64,000 nt of DNA, taken from assembly GCF_013607485.1 (NCBI RefSeq), contig NZ_SCHP01000001.1, positions 1 to 64,000 of the forward strand, written 5' to 3'. The stretch is from Bombilactobacillus bombi. GTDB lineage: Bacteria > Bacillota > Bacilli > Lactobacillales > Lactobacillaceae. Of this stretch, positions 7,542-18,400 are shown one piece after another. The position numbers were made by a program, and so were the translations under genes. Under the pieces are notes generated by a model. It had not been told where the DNA came from. It ran no database searches and saw nothing but the letters and a program-made list of their open reading frames with translations. Each line of letters opens with the position of its first letter. The stretch's first letter is position 1.

Positions 7542-8318
7542 ATGCTTATTAAAGCGATCTTGCTAGGCCTAGTTGGGGTTTTTGGCAACATGGACTCACG
7601 ACTATTGGGAAGAACTAACTTTGAACAGCCTTTGGTTATGTCCTGTTTGGTCGGTTTAGTTTTAGGCGACCTACAAAAGGGGCTAGTAGTTGGTGTAGCT
7701 CTAGAATTGATTTTTCTTGGTGTCGTTAATATTGGCGCGGCGGCACCACCAGATATGGTTTTGGGTTCAGTAATTGCCACGGCTTTTGCAATTTTGTCAC
7801 ATACAAATGCCCAAACAGCTTTGACAATTGCCTTACCGGTGGCTATTTTAGGTCAGATGATTGGAATAGTATTACGGATGTTTATGTCTACATTTGGGCA
7901 TATGGCGCAAAAAGATATTGATAATAGTAAGTTTAATAAAGTGCGTAGCTATCATATTCTCTGGGGTCCAATTTTATATGCTTTAATGTATTTTGTTCCA
8001 ATATTTTTATCAGTTTATTTTGGAACTGGTGTTGTTAGCTCAATCGTCAAAATGGTTCCTAAATGGCTAACTGATGGTTTAACTTTAGCAAGTAAAATTT
8101 TGCCAGCCTTTGGTTTTGCTCTGTTGATGCAAACAATGCTTACTAAAAAAACAGTAGTTTACCTACTAATCGGATTTTTTATTACTGCATATGGACAGCT
8201 ATCAGTTACCGGCGTTGCTATTTTTGCGGTGCTATTAGTACTTGTATTGAATGAAGTTTTGCCTAAGAAAAACTCAGTGTCAAGTGCTGATACCGATGAT
8301 GACTTAGAGGAATTATAG
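7542..8318 (+). CDS. PTS mannose/sorbose-family EIIC
   Basis: 258-residue integral membrane permease subunit with about seven or eight hydrophobic segments. GNMDSRLLGRTNFEQPLVMSCLVGLVLGD near residues 15-45 and NIGAAAPPDMVLGSVIATAFAI near 65-90 are characteristic of the sorbose/mannose IIC family. It forms the translocation channel with IID. Ribosome site AAAGGAGG lies eight bases before the ATG. It is the third gene of the PTS operon. Confidence 0.9.
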   Translation: MLIKAILLGLVGVFGNMDSRLLGRTNFEQPLVMSCLVGLVLGDLQKGLVVGVALELIFLGVVNIGAAAPPDMVLGSVIATAFAILSHTNAQTALTIALPVAILGQMIGIVLRMFMSTFGHMAQKDIDNSKFNKVRSYHILWGPILYALMYFVPIFLSVYFGTGVVSSIVKMVPKWLTDGLTLASKILPAFGFALLMQTMLTKKTVVYLLIGFFITAYGQLSVTGVAIFAVLLVLVLNEVLPKKNSVSSADTDDDLEEL

Positions 8319-8333
8319 AAGGGGGTGGAATAA

Positions 8334-9182
8334 ATGACAACAACGGAAAGTACAAAAAGTTTAACTAAAAAAGAGTTAAATCATCGTTATTGGTCGTTTT
8401 TCTGGCGTTCATACGCAATTCAGGCGTCTTGGAATTACGAAGGTCAAATGAACATGGGATTCTTATATGGAATTGCACCTGTAATTGACCGATTGTATGG
8501 AGATGCTGATACAAATCCAGATTCACTAGAAAAAAAGAAAGAGGCTTATAGGCGTCATCTGGCCTTTTATAATTGTACCCCTCAAACTAGTGCTTTTGTT
8601 CTAGGTTTAGCTTCTTCAATGGAAGAAGAATATGCGAAGAATCCAAAAGAATTTAATCCAGATTCTATTAATGCGGTTAAATCATCTTTAATGGGCCCTT
8701 TGTCAGGAGTGGGAGATTCTTTTTTTCAAGGTACAGTTAGAGTTCTGGCATTTGGTTTGGGATTAAACTTTGCCCGTCAGGGTAGTATTTTAGGCCCGAT
8801 ATTGGCTATTGTGATATCGGCAATTCCTTCTATTTTAGTTACTTATTACGGAGGCAAGTATGGATATACTGCTGGTAATAAATTCTTAAAGAAACTCACT
8901 AGTGAAGGCATAATGGATCGTGCTATGTATTTGGTAACTATTGTGGGTTTAATGGTTATTGGTTCAATGATCGCAAGCATGATCGGAATTACGACACCAT
9001 TGCATATGGGTAAATCATTCAAGCTTCAAAAGACTTTAGATTCTATTTTTCCACAAATGATTCCTTTGGCATTTACCTTCCTTATGTATTGGTTGCTCAA
9101 GAAAAAAGTAAGTACTGGCTGGATCATGGTAATTTGTATTGTCAGTGGATTAGTACTGAGCGTCTTAGGCATTTTTGCCTAA
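8334..9182 (+). CDS. PTS mannose-family EIID
   Basis: 282-residue membrane subunit. RYWSFFWRSYAIQASWNYEGQMNMGFLYG near residues 23-50 and SLMGPLSGVGDSFFQGTVR near 120-140 are family signatures. Three or four hydrophobic segments follow in the C-terminal half. It pairs with IIC. Ribosome site GAAGGGGGTGG precedes the ATG and the IIC gene ends 16 bp upstream. With the next gene it makes a transport-plus-first-step catabolic unit. Confidence 0.92.
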   Translation: MTTTESTKSLTKKELNHRYWSFFWRSYAIQASWNYEGQMNMGFLYGIAPVIDRLYGDADTNPDSLEKKKEAYRRHLAFYNCTPQTSAFVLGLASSMEEEYAKNPKEFNPDSINAVKSSLMGPLSGVGDSFFQGTVRVLAFGLGLNFARQGSILGPILAIVISAIPSILVTYYGGKYGYTAGNKFLKKLTSEGIMDRAMYLVTIVGLMVIGSMIASMIGITTPLHMGKSFKLQKTLDSIFPQMIPLAFTFLMYWLLKKKVSTGWIMVICIVSGLVLSVLGIFA

Positions 9183-9227
9183 CTAAAATCTAGTAACAAA
9201 ATTTTAAAAATTTTTGGAGGCATTATT

Positions 9228-10205
9228 ATGACTGTTACACCTAAATCTATTATTGAGGATATTAAGAAAAAAAATCCCAATATTAATCGAGTAATCTTTA
9301 CTGGATGTGGAGCATCCATGGCTGATTTATATCCTGGATATTATTTCATTGCACATGAAAGTAAGAAAATGATTTCTGCTATTATGCAGGCTAATGAATT
9401 TAATTACGATACACCTAAAGACGTTGGAGAAAATACGATTGTAATTACCGCTTCATTAGGAGGTACGACTCCTGAATCTATCGCAGCAACAAAACATGCT
9501 CGCGAATTAGGGGCTCATGTGGTTACCCTATCTCATGATGCTAACTCTGCAATTGTAAAAGAAGCCGAATATCAACTGATTCACGGCTTTGAAGAAGATT
9601 ATGCTAATAAAACTGCCAAAATGACTTTAGCACTGCAGTTAGCCGTTGAAATTGTTAATCAATTTGAAGGTTATGAATTTTATGATGAAGCTCAAACAGC
9701 TTTTGATGGTTTATTTGATTTGATTAATCATGAAGCTAATATGGTAACACCAGCTGCTGAAGAATTTGCAGCTAAGTATAAAGATGATAAGACAATTTAT
9801 GTTCTTGGAAGTGGTGCTACTGCAGGAGCAGCTTATTCAACAGCATCCTTCCTCTTTATGGAAATGCAATGGATTTCAGCACCTACAATTCATTCTGGTG
9901 AATTTTTCCATGGTCCTTTTGAATTAGCTTTGAAGAACACACCATACTTATTATTTGTTAATGATGGTCCTACTCGTCATCTTGATGCCCGGGCTTTAGA
10001 ATTTATGCAACGCTTTGACGCTAAAATTACAGTAATTGATGCTAAAGATCATAATTTAGCTTCTATAGCTTCAAAGAATGTAATTGATTACTTCAATCCA
10101 ATGTTAATTACCGGTGTAATGAGAGTTTACGCAGAAAAATTATCAGAAGCACGTAAACATCCATTAACTCAGCGTCGGTATATGTGGAAATTGGAAAATT
10201 ATTAA
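9228..10205 (+). CDS. SIS-domain sugar-amine deglycase (FrlB/GfrF-like)
   Basis: 325 residues with two SIS domains: TGCGASMADLYPGYYF and VITASLGGTTPES in the first, VLGSGATAGAAYSTASF in the second. The motif HSGEFFHGPFEL near residue 222 aligns with the ESGEFRHGPLE active-site region of fructoselysine-6-phosphate deglycase FrlB, whose glutamate acts in catalysis. In Salmonella the gfr locus joins this enzyme type to a mannose-family PTS and a LevR-type activator, exactly the set seen here. I infer that imported Amadori compounds (glucose- or fructose-amino acid adducts) are split to hexose 6-phosphate and amino acid. AgaS- or GlmS-like isomerase activity is the alternative. Ribosome site TTGGAGG. 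Last gene of the operon. Confidence 0.8.
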   Translation: MTVTPKSIIEDIKKKNPNINRVIFTGCGASMADLYPGYYFIAHESKKMISAIMQANEFNYDTPKDVGENTIVITASLGGTTPESIAATKHARELGAHVVTLSHDANSAIVKEAEYQLIHGFEEDYANKTAKMTLALQLAVEIVNQFEGYEFYDEAQTAFDGLFDLINHEANMVTPAAEEFAAKYKDDKTIYVLGSGATAGAAYSTASFLFMEMQWISAPTIHSGEFFHGPFELALKNTPYLLFVNDGPTRHLDARALEFMQRFDAKITVIDAKDHNLASIASKNVIDYFNPMLITGVMRVYAEKLSEARKHPLTQRRYMWKLENY

Positions 10206-10226
10206 TTTTAAAATCAGTTATTAGTG

Positions 10227-10261
10227 AAGGGGATGGGACAATAATTTTGTTCCATCCCCTT
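10227..10261 (+). terminator. Long stem-loop after PTS operon
   Basis: A perfect 15-bp stem, AAGGGGATGGGACAA / TTGTTCCATCCCCTT, with a five-base loop, 21 bp after the SIS gene. It lacks a long T run, so it may act as a transcript-stabilising end or a weak terminator. Confidence 0.65.
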
Positions 10262-10402
10262 ACTATTAAATGGAGCTGATGAGATTGAACTTTAAAATCT
10301 GCATATAATGAAGCCATTTAGCAAATTAAATTCATAATTTTGTATTAGAATCCCAATTTTTTATGGCTTTTGATTTCAGTTATTTTATAAGGAGAATTTA
10401 TA

Positions 10403-11053
10403 ATGATTAAAGCCTTTATTTTTGATATGGACGGTGTACTAATTGACTCAGAAACAGCTTATTTTCAAAGAAGAATGGACTTTTTTCATGAAATTAATGT
10501 GCAACCAGATTCTAATAAGTTCAGTGATTATTTAGGGTGTAGTAATCAGAAAGTTTGGGAATTATTGGTTAATGACCCAATTAAAAGGAAAAAATTAAAG
10601 ACTCAGTATACACCGTACCTAAAATCCCATCCCCTTAATTATCCCCAATACCTTAATAAAGATGTTAAGTCATTGCTAAATTTACTTCAGTTACAACAAA
10701 AAAAGATAGTTTTAGCCTCTGCAGGTGCTAAATCAGACTTGTTAGAAATGCTAGATGAGTGTCAAATTAAATCTTTTTTTAATATTGTACTTAGTGGTGA
10801 AGAAGTTAAACATAACAAACCAGCACCAGATATATATATACAAGCATTAACAAAAACTGGATGTAAGGCTGATGAATGTATAGTTGTTGAGGATAGTAAA
10901 TATGGGATTCAAGCAGCTAAGGCAGCTGGGCTGACAGTATGGGCGTTAAAACCAAAGGACTATGAAGTAGATCAAACCCAAGCAGATCGGATCTTTACAG
11001 ACTTCAAACAAATGATTGCATTTTTGAATAGCACTAATAATTGCTTTGTATAA
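10403..11053 (+). CDS. HAD-superfamily phosphatase/phosphoglucomutase-like
   Basis: 216-residue cytoplasmic protein of HAD subfamily IA. Motif I is FIFDMDGVLIDSE at residues 5-17, motif II is LASAGA near 99, and motifs III and IV are KPAPDIY and VVEDSKYGIQAAKAAG near 138-175. An alpha-helical cap lies between motifs I and II. Family members are sugar phosphatases or beta-phosphoglucomutases; the second aspartate of DMD is the general acid-base. It follows the PTS operon after a stem-loop, so it may have a separate or read-through promoter. A role in removing phosphate from a PTS-derived sugar is inference. Ribosome site AAGGAG. Confidence 0.8.
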   Translation: MIKAFIFDMDGVLIDSETAYFQRRMDFFHEINVQPDSNKFSDYLGCSNQKVWELLVNDPIKRKKLKTQYTPYLKSHPLNYPQYLNKDVKSLLNLLQLQQKKIVLASAGAKSDLLEMLDECQIKSFFNIVLSGEEVKHNKPAPDIYIQALTKTGCKADECIVVEDSKYGIQAAKAAGLTVWALKPKDYEVDQTQADRIFTDFKQMIAFLNSTNNCFV

Positions 11054-11129
11054 ATTATTCTTACTGTAAGGCGCTTTATTAACCAGTAACTCTTGATTGT
11101 ATTATTTTTACATTAAGAGGGGTGAGTGT

Positions 11130-11783
11130 ATGAAGATATTTGAGATTTGCGCTAGTGGAATAGCAGGTTCTGCTTTGGTTAAAACCGCGGTGGCGCAAGG
11201 TCTAGAGATAATAGCTATGGGCGTATGTCGTCTAAGCTGGAACAATTACAGGCACAAGTGCTTTTCATCACGATTTTAGCCAAGGATGACTTTGGATTAG
11301 AGTTGACTGATTATGCTGATAGTGATGTCATTATTGATGCGTTTACAACTGCACCAGATAAGGGCCTATCTTCATTTAGATTTAGCAGCCAAATTAAGTG
11401 GCCAATTTCGTGAAAATCATAAAGTTCGGCTTGGCTTCATTCTAGGAGCGGGCAGTTTGCTAACTGGATCCGACCAATACTTGGCTTTGTTAGATATGGA
11501 ACAATCTCCTCATGCTGGCCCTTGGTTAGCTGTTCCGCAAAATCAATATCACGAATTGCAGTTTCTCAAAATGGTAGATAATGTAGATTGGTTTGGAGTA
11601 TCGCCGGGATTAAACTTTGTTGCTGGTCCTCCCGCTGAAAAAATTTTAGTGGGTAAAGATACTCTGCTTTTCAATGCTGCCGGCAAATCAGAAACTACAG
11701 CACAAACGATGGCAGCTGCTTTGGTAAAAGAGATTTGGACACCTGCTCATCATCAAGAACGTTTTACAGTAATTAATGGTTAG
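11130..11783 (+). pseudogene. Frameshifted NAD(P)-binding oxidoreductase
   Basis: Three overlapping fragments in two frames join into one Rossmann-type protein of about 217 residues. MKIFEICASGIAGSALVKTAVAQG is the nucleotide-binding start and sits in one frame. KLEQLQAQ...DYADSDVIIDAFTTAPDK is in the next frame from about 11225. AYLHLDLAAKLSGQFRENHKVRLGFILGAGSL to the end returns to the first frame near 11365. Two compensating indels, near 11222-11230 and near 11362-11366, would restore it. The intact form would be a YwnB/NmrA-like short-chain dehydrogenase. Ribosome site GAGGGG is still good, so decay looks recent; sequencing error is the alternative. Confidence 0.75.
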
Positions 11784-11825
11784 ATTTAAATATGTATGGA
11801 TTAATTTTCTATATCATAAAGAAAT

Positions 11826-11857
11826 CAGTAATTATCAATGATAACTACTGTTTTTTT
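11826..11857 (+). terminator. Intrinsic terminator
   Basis: CAGTAATTATC / GATAACTACTG with a short loop, followed by seven T. It closes the oxidoreductase pseudogene. Between it and 12087 I see only a weak hairpin with arms ATAAG..GCAT around 11911-11936. Confidence 0.7.
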
Positions 11858-12087
11858 AATCATAAAAAAGGGCGCGAGACAAAGATATTGACTCACGTCT
11901 AATTTTTATAAGTAGCATAATCTAATGCATCTTATAAGGATATCTTTAAATATCAACAGAGAATGTTTTAACGCTGCGAAATTGGTTTAAAGGATGAGTA
12001 TATCAAGTGCATATTATTGTTGGCTATGTAGTAAAAAGATATTTTCCTACATATATAATTTATGCAACTATATTTTGACTTATTGAA

Positions 12088-15000
12088 CTAATTTGGTGCA
12101 TCAACCAAGGTATAAGTAATAGCACCCTTGTATTTCCCAGCTTTAGGAACGGAATTATTTTTAATATTTAATTGTATACCATTATCACCCGTATAATTCC
12201 ATTGGTATTTAGTAGCAGTATTACTGGCAGTACTATAAACAGAGTATGGATGGGAACTAAGAATATGGGTAGTACCATTCAATTTAAATTCTATAACATC
12301 TGAAATTTTTGTGCTGGAATTACCATCTAATATTAGCGGACTAGCTGTTGCGTCCACATGCCAATGACGTCCTGCACGTAAAGGGCGGTCATCATCGACT
12401 TGAAAATCTTGGGAATCACTCGTTGTTAATATATGAATCATTCCCAAAATGTTATTGCCATAATCTAAATTGTCAGGGACTTTAGTTAAGGTTAAATAAC
12501 CTGATAAAAAAGGTTCCCAAACATAAGTGTGATTATTATTATTGCTATCACCACTATATTTGCTAAGATCAGCCGCTGAAATGACTTTTCCTGTAGGCTC
12601 ATAATCACTGCCTGTCCCTACTTCTTGCCAATTACTACTCCTACTAGAATAGTTATGATCCTCTGGAAAGGGTGTATTATTGCCAGGGGCAGGCATAATA
12701 GGATTATCAGCCGAAGTTAGTGGGAATTTAACCTTGGGGCCAAGAGTGATTTTCCAGAGATTATCATCACCCTGAAACATTGCTGAAGCATCTGTTACAT
12801 TACTCATATCAAAATCGCTTAAATCTATTTCATTTATAGGCATATTAGCAAACATATAGTTAATTGATTTTTCAGCGCTAACACCAGGTTTTACTTCTAC
12901 TTTAGTTATGTCTTTACGTTTACTATCCCAGGGCCATTTATCTGCAGAAGTAACATCTAAATCAATTTTATGGGGATAAATTGTTAATTTCCCATTATCA
13001 AACCACCACCACAATAATTCGTCTAATGTAGTCGCTGAAGTTTCAAGGACATAGTTGCCCAAATTGTAAGAATCCTTAGCCTGCTTAGCTAAAGGAGATT
13101 TGTCATTATCTATACAATAGAAATAAGAACCGTAAATGGAATTTCCATCAGTATCAACTAATTGGGAGGACTGATCATAAATCGCTACTTTAGAAGTAAT
13201 CTCAGCTTGCGGAGTACTATTAGGAGCTGATGGTAAGACTGCATTAACTTTGACCTGCCCATTATCTTGAGCAGTTAATCGAACTTGATTAGCTCCTTTA
13301 TAAGTAAAAGTGACAGTATTTGATCCAGTATCCCCTCGGGATAGATTATTACTATTATTATTATTTTGATTGAAGAGGGGTATATAAAGTAATCCTGATT
13401 TTTCCTCTAAGCCACTAGTTAATGGATTAGGTGGATCTAAAAAACCGGCTAGTGATTGAACAGCAGTGACATTCTTCCAGAAATTGGGACCAGAATTGTT
13501 AGTAACACTATATTTAAAAGTTACCGTATCTCCAGGAGAAACATTAGCAGTTGAACCATATGAGCCATTGCTGCCAACCTTTAACTGTAAGTTTGTCGTT
13601 ATATCAGAACTATTGGGTGGTAACTGTCGTCGATAAACATAATTTAATACTATCAGATTATTGAATGTAGATTTAACTGCCAGATTGCCTTGTGCATCAT
13701 TGCTAACATTGGTCTGATTATTTCCAATTGGTGTATTATTTGTTAATTGCTTAAAAATTTTACTAGTATTGAGACCAGACGAGGTATACAAGGTACCATT
13801 AACCTGTGCACGTTGATAATTTTTACCATCCTTGTCAGCAAGTGTTGGTTTATCATTAATATCAGTAAAATTATAGTTATTTCCATTATCACTTAAAGTA
13901 GTAATCTTTGCTTGCTGGAGATCAGTCCCATTTTCATCGGTATAACGGGTAATTAATGTAGGTTCTGCCGGAGTAAATGTTCCTTCGACATCTTTAATCT
14001 GATTACTTTCATGAAATAGTCCTGTTGATGATACGATACCAAATGCATATTTATAATCTTTTGTGTGATCTAAAGAGGGAACTGTGGTAGAAATACTTTC
14101 ATTTTTATTTGGCTTATTGGGATCAAATATAGTTACTGTAACAGTAGTATTTACCTTTTGAATATGCATCTGCCACCAATTACCATCAGTAATCTTTACA
14201 TTTCCAGAATCGAGTTTAATATAATTTTTATTAATATTTGAATATCCAGTAATATCAGTAGTCACAAATGTTCCAAATGGCTTCGTATATTTGTCCCATG
14301 ACCAAAACGCATTACTATTTATTTTGCTATCTAGATCTCCATAAACTACACGGTTATCATGGCTTTGGTCCCCATAAAAAGAACCGGCAACAGAGCCTTT
14401 GCTTCCTGTTTCTGTGCCATTATAGTAGGTATCAATTTTAAAACCAAACGAATTCATTAAGTCCCCAATACCTAAATTACCACCTGCAACTCCAACAGAA
14501 TCAATATTTTGCCCATTATCAGGATCAGCGGGGTCGTTAACCCTAGTACCGTCAGCATGACGTCCAAAGACATCGGGTAAAGTTATAGATTGAGAAGTTG
14601 TCGGATCAGTAATAGTCTGGCCTGGCTTGTAAAGTGGATGAACAACAAAACCAATTCCGTCACCGGGAGTACTTGCAGCGGAAATCTTTACTTTCCAAGA
14701 AAAATCAAAATCTTTACTCATATCTATTGCAGTATTCAGTGTTACAGCTCCAACTTTGCTCCCTTCATCAGGATTTAAATCAATAGTATTCCAAGTGCCA
14801 TCTTGCGATGCATTAACAATTGCAGTTCCCTTAGGTGAAAAGAAATTCTGTGTATCATCAGTAGTAATAGATATGGGATTGAGACTAGCAGAATCACGAA
14901 GCAGTTGATTAGGTGAAGTTACTAACACCGATAAGGGATTGGATGAAAAAGTAGTCAATGACTGTGGTGATGATCCACTTTCATTAAGTAATGGTAGTGA

Positions 15001-15180
15001 TGAGATAATATTAGATGGTAGCTTATTAGAAGCTTGCACTAAAACTGCAGAAGACAAAAATAAGACAAATAAAAAGTTAATAATTATAGTTGTAGAAATA
15101 GCAAGCGCTTTCGTGGGGATATCAGTACTAAATAAAGTACCAATTAAATTAAGCGACCCCCCTGTAATCGCTTTCAGCAT
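12088..15180 (-). CDS. Large WxL-type surface protein with lectin domain
   Basis: 1030 residues with an N-terminal hydrophobic export segment (about 26-50, IIINFLFVLFLSSAVLVQA). Domains in order: L-type lectin-like beta sandwich (about 110-400, DGIGFVVHPL, GNLGIGDLMNSFGFKIDTYYN); MucBP-like segment (about 400-515, ITRYTDENGTDL); an Ig-like stretch (about 520-650); a BspA/DUF285-like segment (about 700-830, IDLSDFDMSNVTDASAMF); and a C-terminal WxL-like domain (about 890-1030, AGRHWHVDATASPL and ITYTLVDAP). WxL domains bind peptidoglycan without sorting by sortase, and no LPXTG motif is present. The annotated ATG lacks an evident ribosome site. A GGGGGG run lies 15 codons in, so the true start is uncertain. 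No WxL-interacting DUF916 partner is next to it. Confidence 0.75.
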   Translation of the reverse strand: MLKAITGGSLNLIGTLFSTDIPTKALAISTTIIINFLFVLFLSSAVLVQASNKLPSNIISSLPLLNESGSSPQSLTTFSSNPLSVLVTSPNQLLRDSASLNPISITTDDTQNFFSPKGTAIVNASQDGTWNTIDLNPDEGSKVGAVTLNTAIDMSKDFDFSWKVKISAASTPGDGIGFVVHPLYKPGQTITDPTTSQSITLPDVFGRHADGTRVNDPADPDNGQNIDSVGVAGGNLGIGDLMNSFGFKIDTYYNGTETGSKGSVAGSFYGDQSHDNRVVYGDLDSKINSNAFWSWDKYTKPFGTFVTTDITGYSNINKNYIKLDSGNVKITDGNWWQMHIQKVNTTVTVTIFDPNKPNKNESISTTVPSLDHTKDYKYAFGIVSSTGLFHESNQIKDVEGTFTPAEPTLITRYTDENGTDLQQAKITTLSDNGNNYNFTDINDKPTLADKDGKNYQRAQVNGTLYTSSGLNTSKIFKQLTNNTPIGNNQTNVSNDAQGNLAVKSTFNNLIVLNYVYRRQLPPNSSDITTNLQLKVGSNGSYGSTANVSPGDTVTFKYSVTNNSGPNFWKNVTAVQSLAGFLDPPNPLTSGLEEKSGLLYIPLFNQNNNNSNNLSRGDTGSNTVTFTYKGANQVRLTAQDNGQVKVNAVLPSAPNSTPQAEITSKVAIYDQSSQLVDTDGNSIYGSYFYCIDNDKSPLAKQAKDSYNLGNYVLETSATTLDELLWWWFDNGKLTIYPHKIDLDVTSADKWPWDSKRKDITKVEVKPGVSAEKSINYMFANMPINEIDLSDFDMSNVTDASAMFQGDDNLWKITLGPKVKFPLTSADNPIMPAPGNNTPFPEDHNYSSRSSNWQEVGTGSDYEPTGKVISAADLSKYSGDSNNNNHTYVWEPFLSGYLTLTKVPDNLDYGNNILGMIHILTTSDSQDFQVDDDRPLRAGRHWHVDATASPLILDGNSSTKISDVIEFKLNGTTHILSSHPYSVYSTASNTATKYQWNYTGDNGIQLNIKNNSVPKAGKYKGAITYTLVDAPN

Positions 15181-15345
15181 TTTTTATCATATTAATTTTT
15201 ATTTTTTTGAGATTTATTATTCCTCTCTTCATAATTATCAAAGACCCCTTTTTTAACTATTTGTTGCATTTTTTGTTGTTAAATATCTCGATTATCAATA
15301 TACTACAAATAGAGATATATTTAAAATGTGAATTAATAATTTTCA

Positions 15346-15385
15346 CAAAAAAACACTAACAAGTTAGGCTTGCTAGTGTTTTTTG
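15346..15385. terminator. Bidirectional terminator
   Basis: AAAAAACACTAACAAG / CTTGCTAGTGTTTTTT around a short loop, flanked by A and T runs. It ends the 1402-residue WxL gene on the minus strand. The rest of the gap 15181-15486 shows no gene. Confidence 0.8.
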
Positions 15386-15486
15386 AAAAATTAATACAGT
15401 CGTTTAACATTATATTTAACTTTTATTCAAAAGACACAATTATTATTTAATCCATAAGTTTACACTAAATTTTTAATTCCTAATAA

Positions 15487-18400
15487 TTATGGTTGCAAGG
15501 TAGTGGTAAGTTCCCAAGTTATCTTAGCCTTATGTTGTTTGGCTGGAAAATGAGTATTTGCTGGAATTTTTAAAAGGGGGCCATGATTTTTATCCCAATT
15601 ATCGGAAATTTTCAAGGTGTTGTTGTTTGATCCATGTGAAATTGTTTTTTCTTTCAATACTGTAAATTTATCACCACTAGCAATAGCAGTATTGTGGGAT
15701 AACGGATCATCAGTCAAATAATAAAAATAATTTAACGGGCTAGTATTAATGCTTGAAACATAATTTTCCATGATCCCAGTTACGGTAACCTTTTGATCAC
15801 TAGTAGTGTGGTTATGAACACTCAAATTACCATATCTATTATCAGTAATTGAATTATTTAGAGGTAATATCTTCCTCGGCATGCCACTTACTGCAAAAAT
15901 TCCAAAGTCAATCTGGTCAGGAACACTAAGCACTAAATACCCATCTATTTTATAAAAATTCTGATTGCTTTGACTCAAGACTAAATTATCATGATTAGAA
16001 TCAGCCGGATGAACATGTAGAACATCAGCAAGAGTTTTAGCCTGAACAATATTATTACCGGAGAATTTAACATTATAATTTATTTTAAATTGGGCCCTTT
16101 CGGGAAATTTCAAATCTGTAAGTCCAAAGTCTTTGGGAAGATATTTAGCATTGAACTTAAAATCATGTATGCCCAGTTGCCTGCCATCTTTATCAAGAAC
16201 TGCAATTGTTGCATCTTTCATAATATTAGATGCATTAATACTGGTACTATTAGAATCAACATCTTCTTGACCAATAGAAATGCAATCCAATCCTGGTGTT
16301 GCTGTGTTGGTGTTAAAAATAGTTTCGACTGGCTCAACTCCTCTTGGAATGGGTGCTTCATTACTAAGTTCATGTTTTTGACCATTAACTTTTTGTTCGC
16401 CTTTATATTTAGGATAAGGCAATACAGTATATTCCCATGTAAAAGTATCACCGTCAATCTTATTATTTATTTGACTATCATCATAAGCTGGATTAACAGG
16501 ATTGGCATTATCTTGAGAAGTAAATTGAACTTTGTGCTTACCTGTTGTTGAAGAATTACCAATATTAAAATAATCCTTAGTCCTTTCTCTCAACTTAATA
16601 TTTTTAATATTACTGGTTATAAGCTTACCGCTGGATCCATTAGCGTCGACATCTGATTGCCCTGCTAACGTTAACATAGGCTTAACAGAACTTGGAAAAT
16701 TATTATCACCGTCATAATAATAGATTGGAATTTTTACATCTTCACCTGTTAAAAACTCGTTGCTTTGATTTTTGTCAATAGACATGAACAAATTACGCAC
16801 ATAAGTAGTCTGCAAGGGTGCAGACTGAAAATTAGTAACTGCACTAGTAATAATTTGGTCATTGCCGACTAACTGCAAAGGTGCAGAAGGATGATCCCTA
16901 TTATATTGGCGAATGAGATAACTTAGATTATATTGTAACTTATGCCGTAATTCATTGGAAGCATTCGGGCCGCTGAGATTGGCATCCCAACCGGTATCAT
17001 CCCATTTTACTTCAGATGACTTCAAATACTTTGGATGCTGTTTTTCAAAATCTACAGCAATATCCGTTGAATTCTCGTTTTTATATTTTTGAAGAGGTCG
17101 ACCTAAATTAGGATTAGGGACTGTTCCCAGCGAATTATTAGGATCGGGAACTTCTAAGCTCAGATAACCAGTATTATCATCTAATATATTCGGTGTTACT
17201 GGATTAGTTAATTCTGCTAATTGTGGTGGAGTGATATTGGCATTAGCCTTTTGCTGAGCTTCTTTCAGATTAACTTCTGTTCCCAAATCATAATAATCAT
17301 AGTCAGCCTCAGAAATTGGCTTAGTAACCCCAGCCTTAACACGCTTAATCTGAACCCGGATTAAAGGAGGTTGCTGATCAAACTCGGTAGATTTTTTATC
17401 TTGCTGATAGTCCATCCATTCATCTCCACCCAGTCGTGCATTAACCAGATAATCACTACTATTAGAATTAGAAGCAATGGAATTTAAATTATTATAAGGA
17501 TAAATCTTAGAATCTTTATTTAAACTCATAGAAGGACCAGGTAAATCTGACATATTGATATAACGAAATTGCTTTCCTAACATTGCAAACATGGCATCCT
17601 TAAGCTTATCCAAACCATCTTCTTTGGTAGATTGAATAATCTTCTTGTTATCCGCAAATAAAATAGGATCAATTAAATTCTTAGTGAAAGGTAGCTCAAC
17701 TCTTTGTATACGCACAGGACCATCTTTGTCCATACCTATTTTAATATCATTTTCTGGACCCTTTGGTCCTTGAATGTTAAAACCGTTAAGTTGCTTACCA
17801 CTAAGAGAGCCAGCATTATTACCCTCCGCACGCATACGTGCATTATAAACTTGTATATCAGAGTTAGAGTCACTACCATAAGCTCTACTAATAGTATTAG
17901 CACTCGTGGCACTATTAGTGAGTGCATAGACAAGCTTATATAAAAGCTCAGGTGAAACAACGACATTGGTTCCACTAGGAATTGTATAATTATCATTACC
18001 TTTTTTAGGAATATTAACATCGCGTGGCACTTTATAAGCCCTGCCTCCCCCATCAGCGTATACTAAAGCGCTGGCTTGACAAGGATCTTTACGTAAATCC
18101 AAAGTGACATCCGCTGGGTTAACAATATTTACGTGAATTTTACCACTGGAATAGAGTAAGTTCAGCGGAGAATTATCATCATGCCCATCGCCCACTACAA
18201 TGCTAAATCGGCCGCCCGTCCGCACATCTATTCTCATATCAGAACCAACACTCATTAAGCCGCCTCCAGTAGTGTTACTACCATGAGTATCATACTTACC
18301 TAAGTTATTAGCTTGAATACTGAAAGCTCCTTGATGTAACTGAGCATTTCCCGATTTGAAATAGACAAGCGGCTTACTACCAATAATTTGGCCATCACTG

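Noticed and set aside
10108-10317. A 69-codon minus-strand frame over the end of the SIS gene
   Set aside because: It overlaps the well-supported SIS gene and the stem-loop after it, and has no ribosome site.
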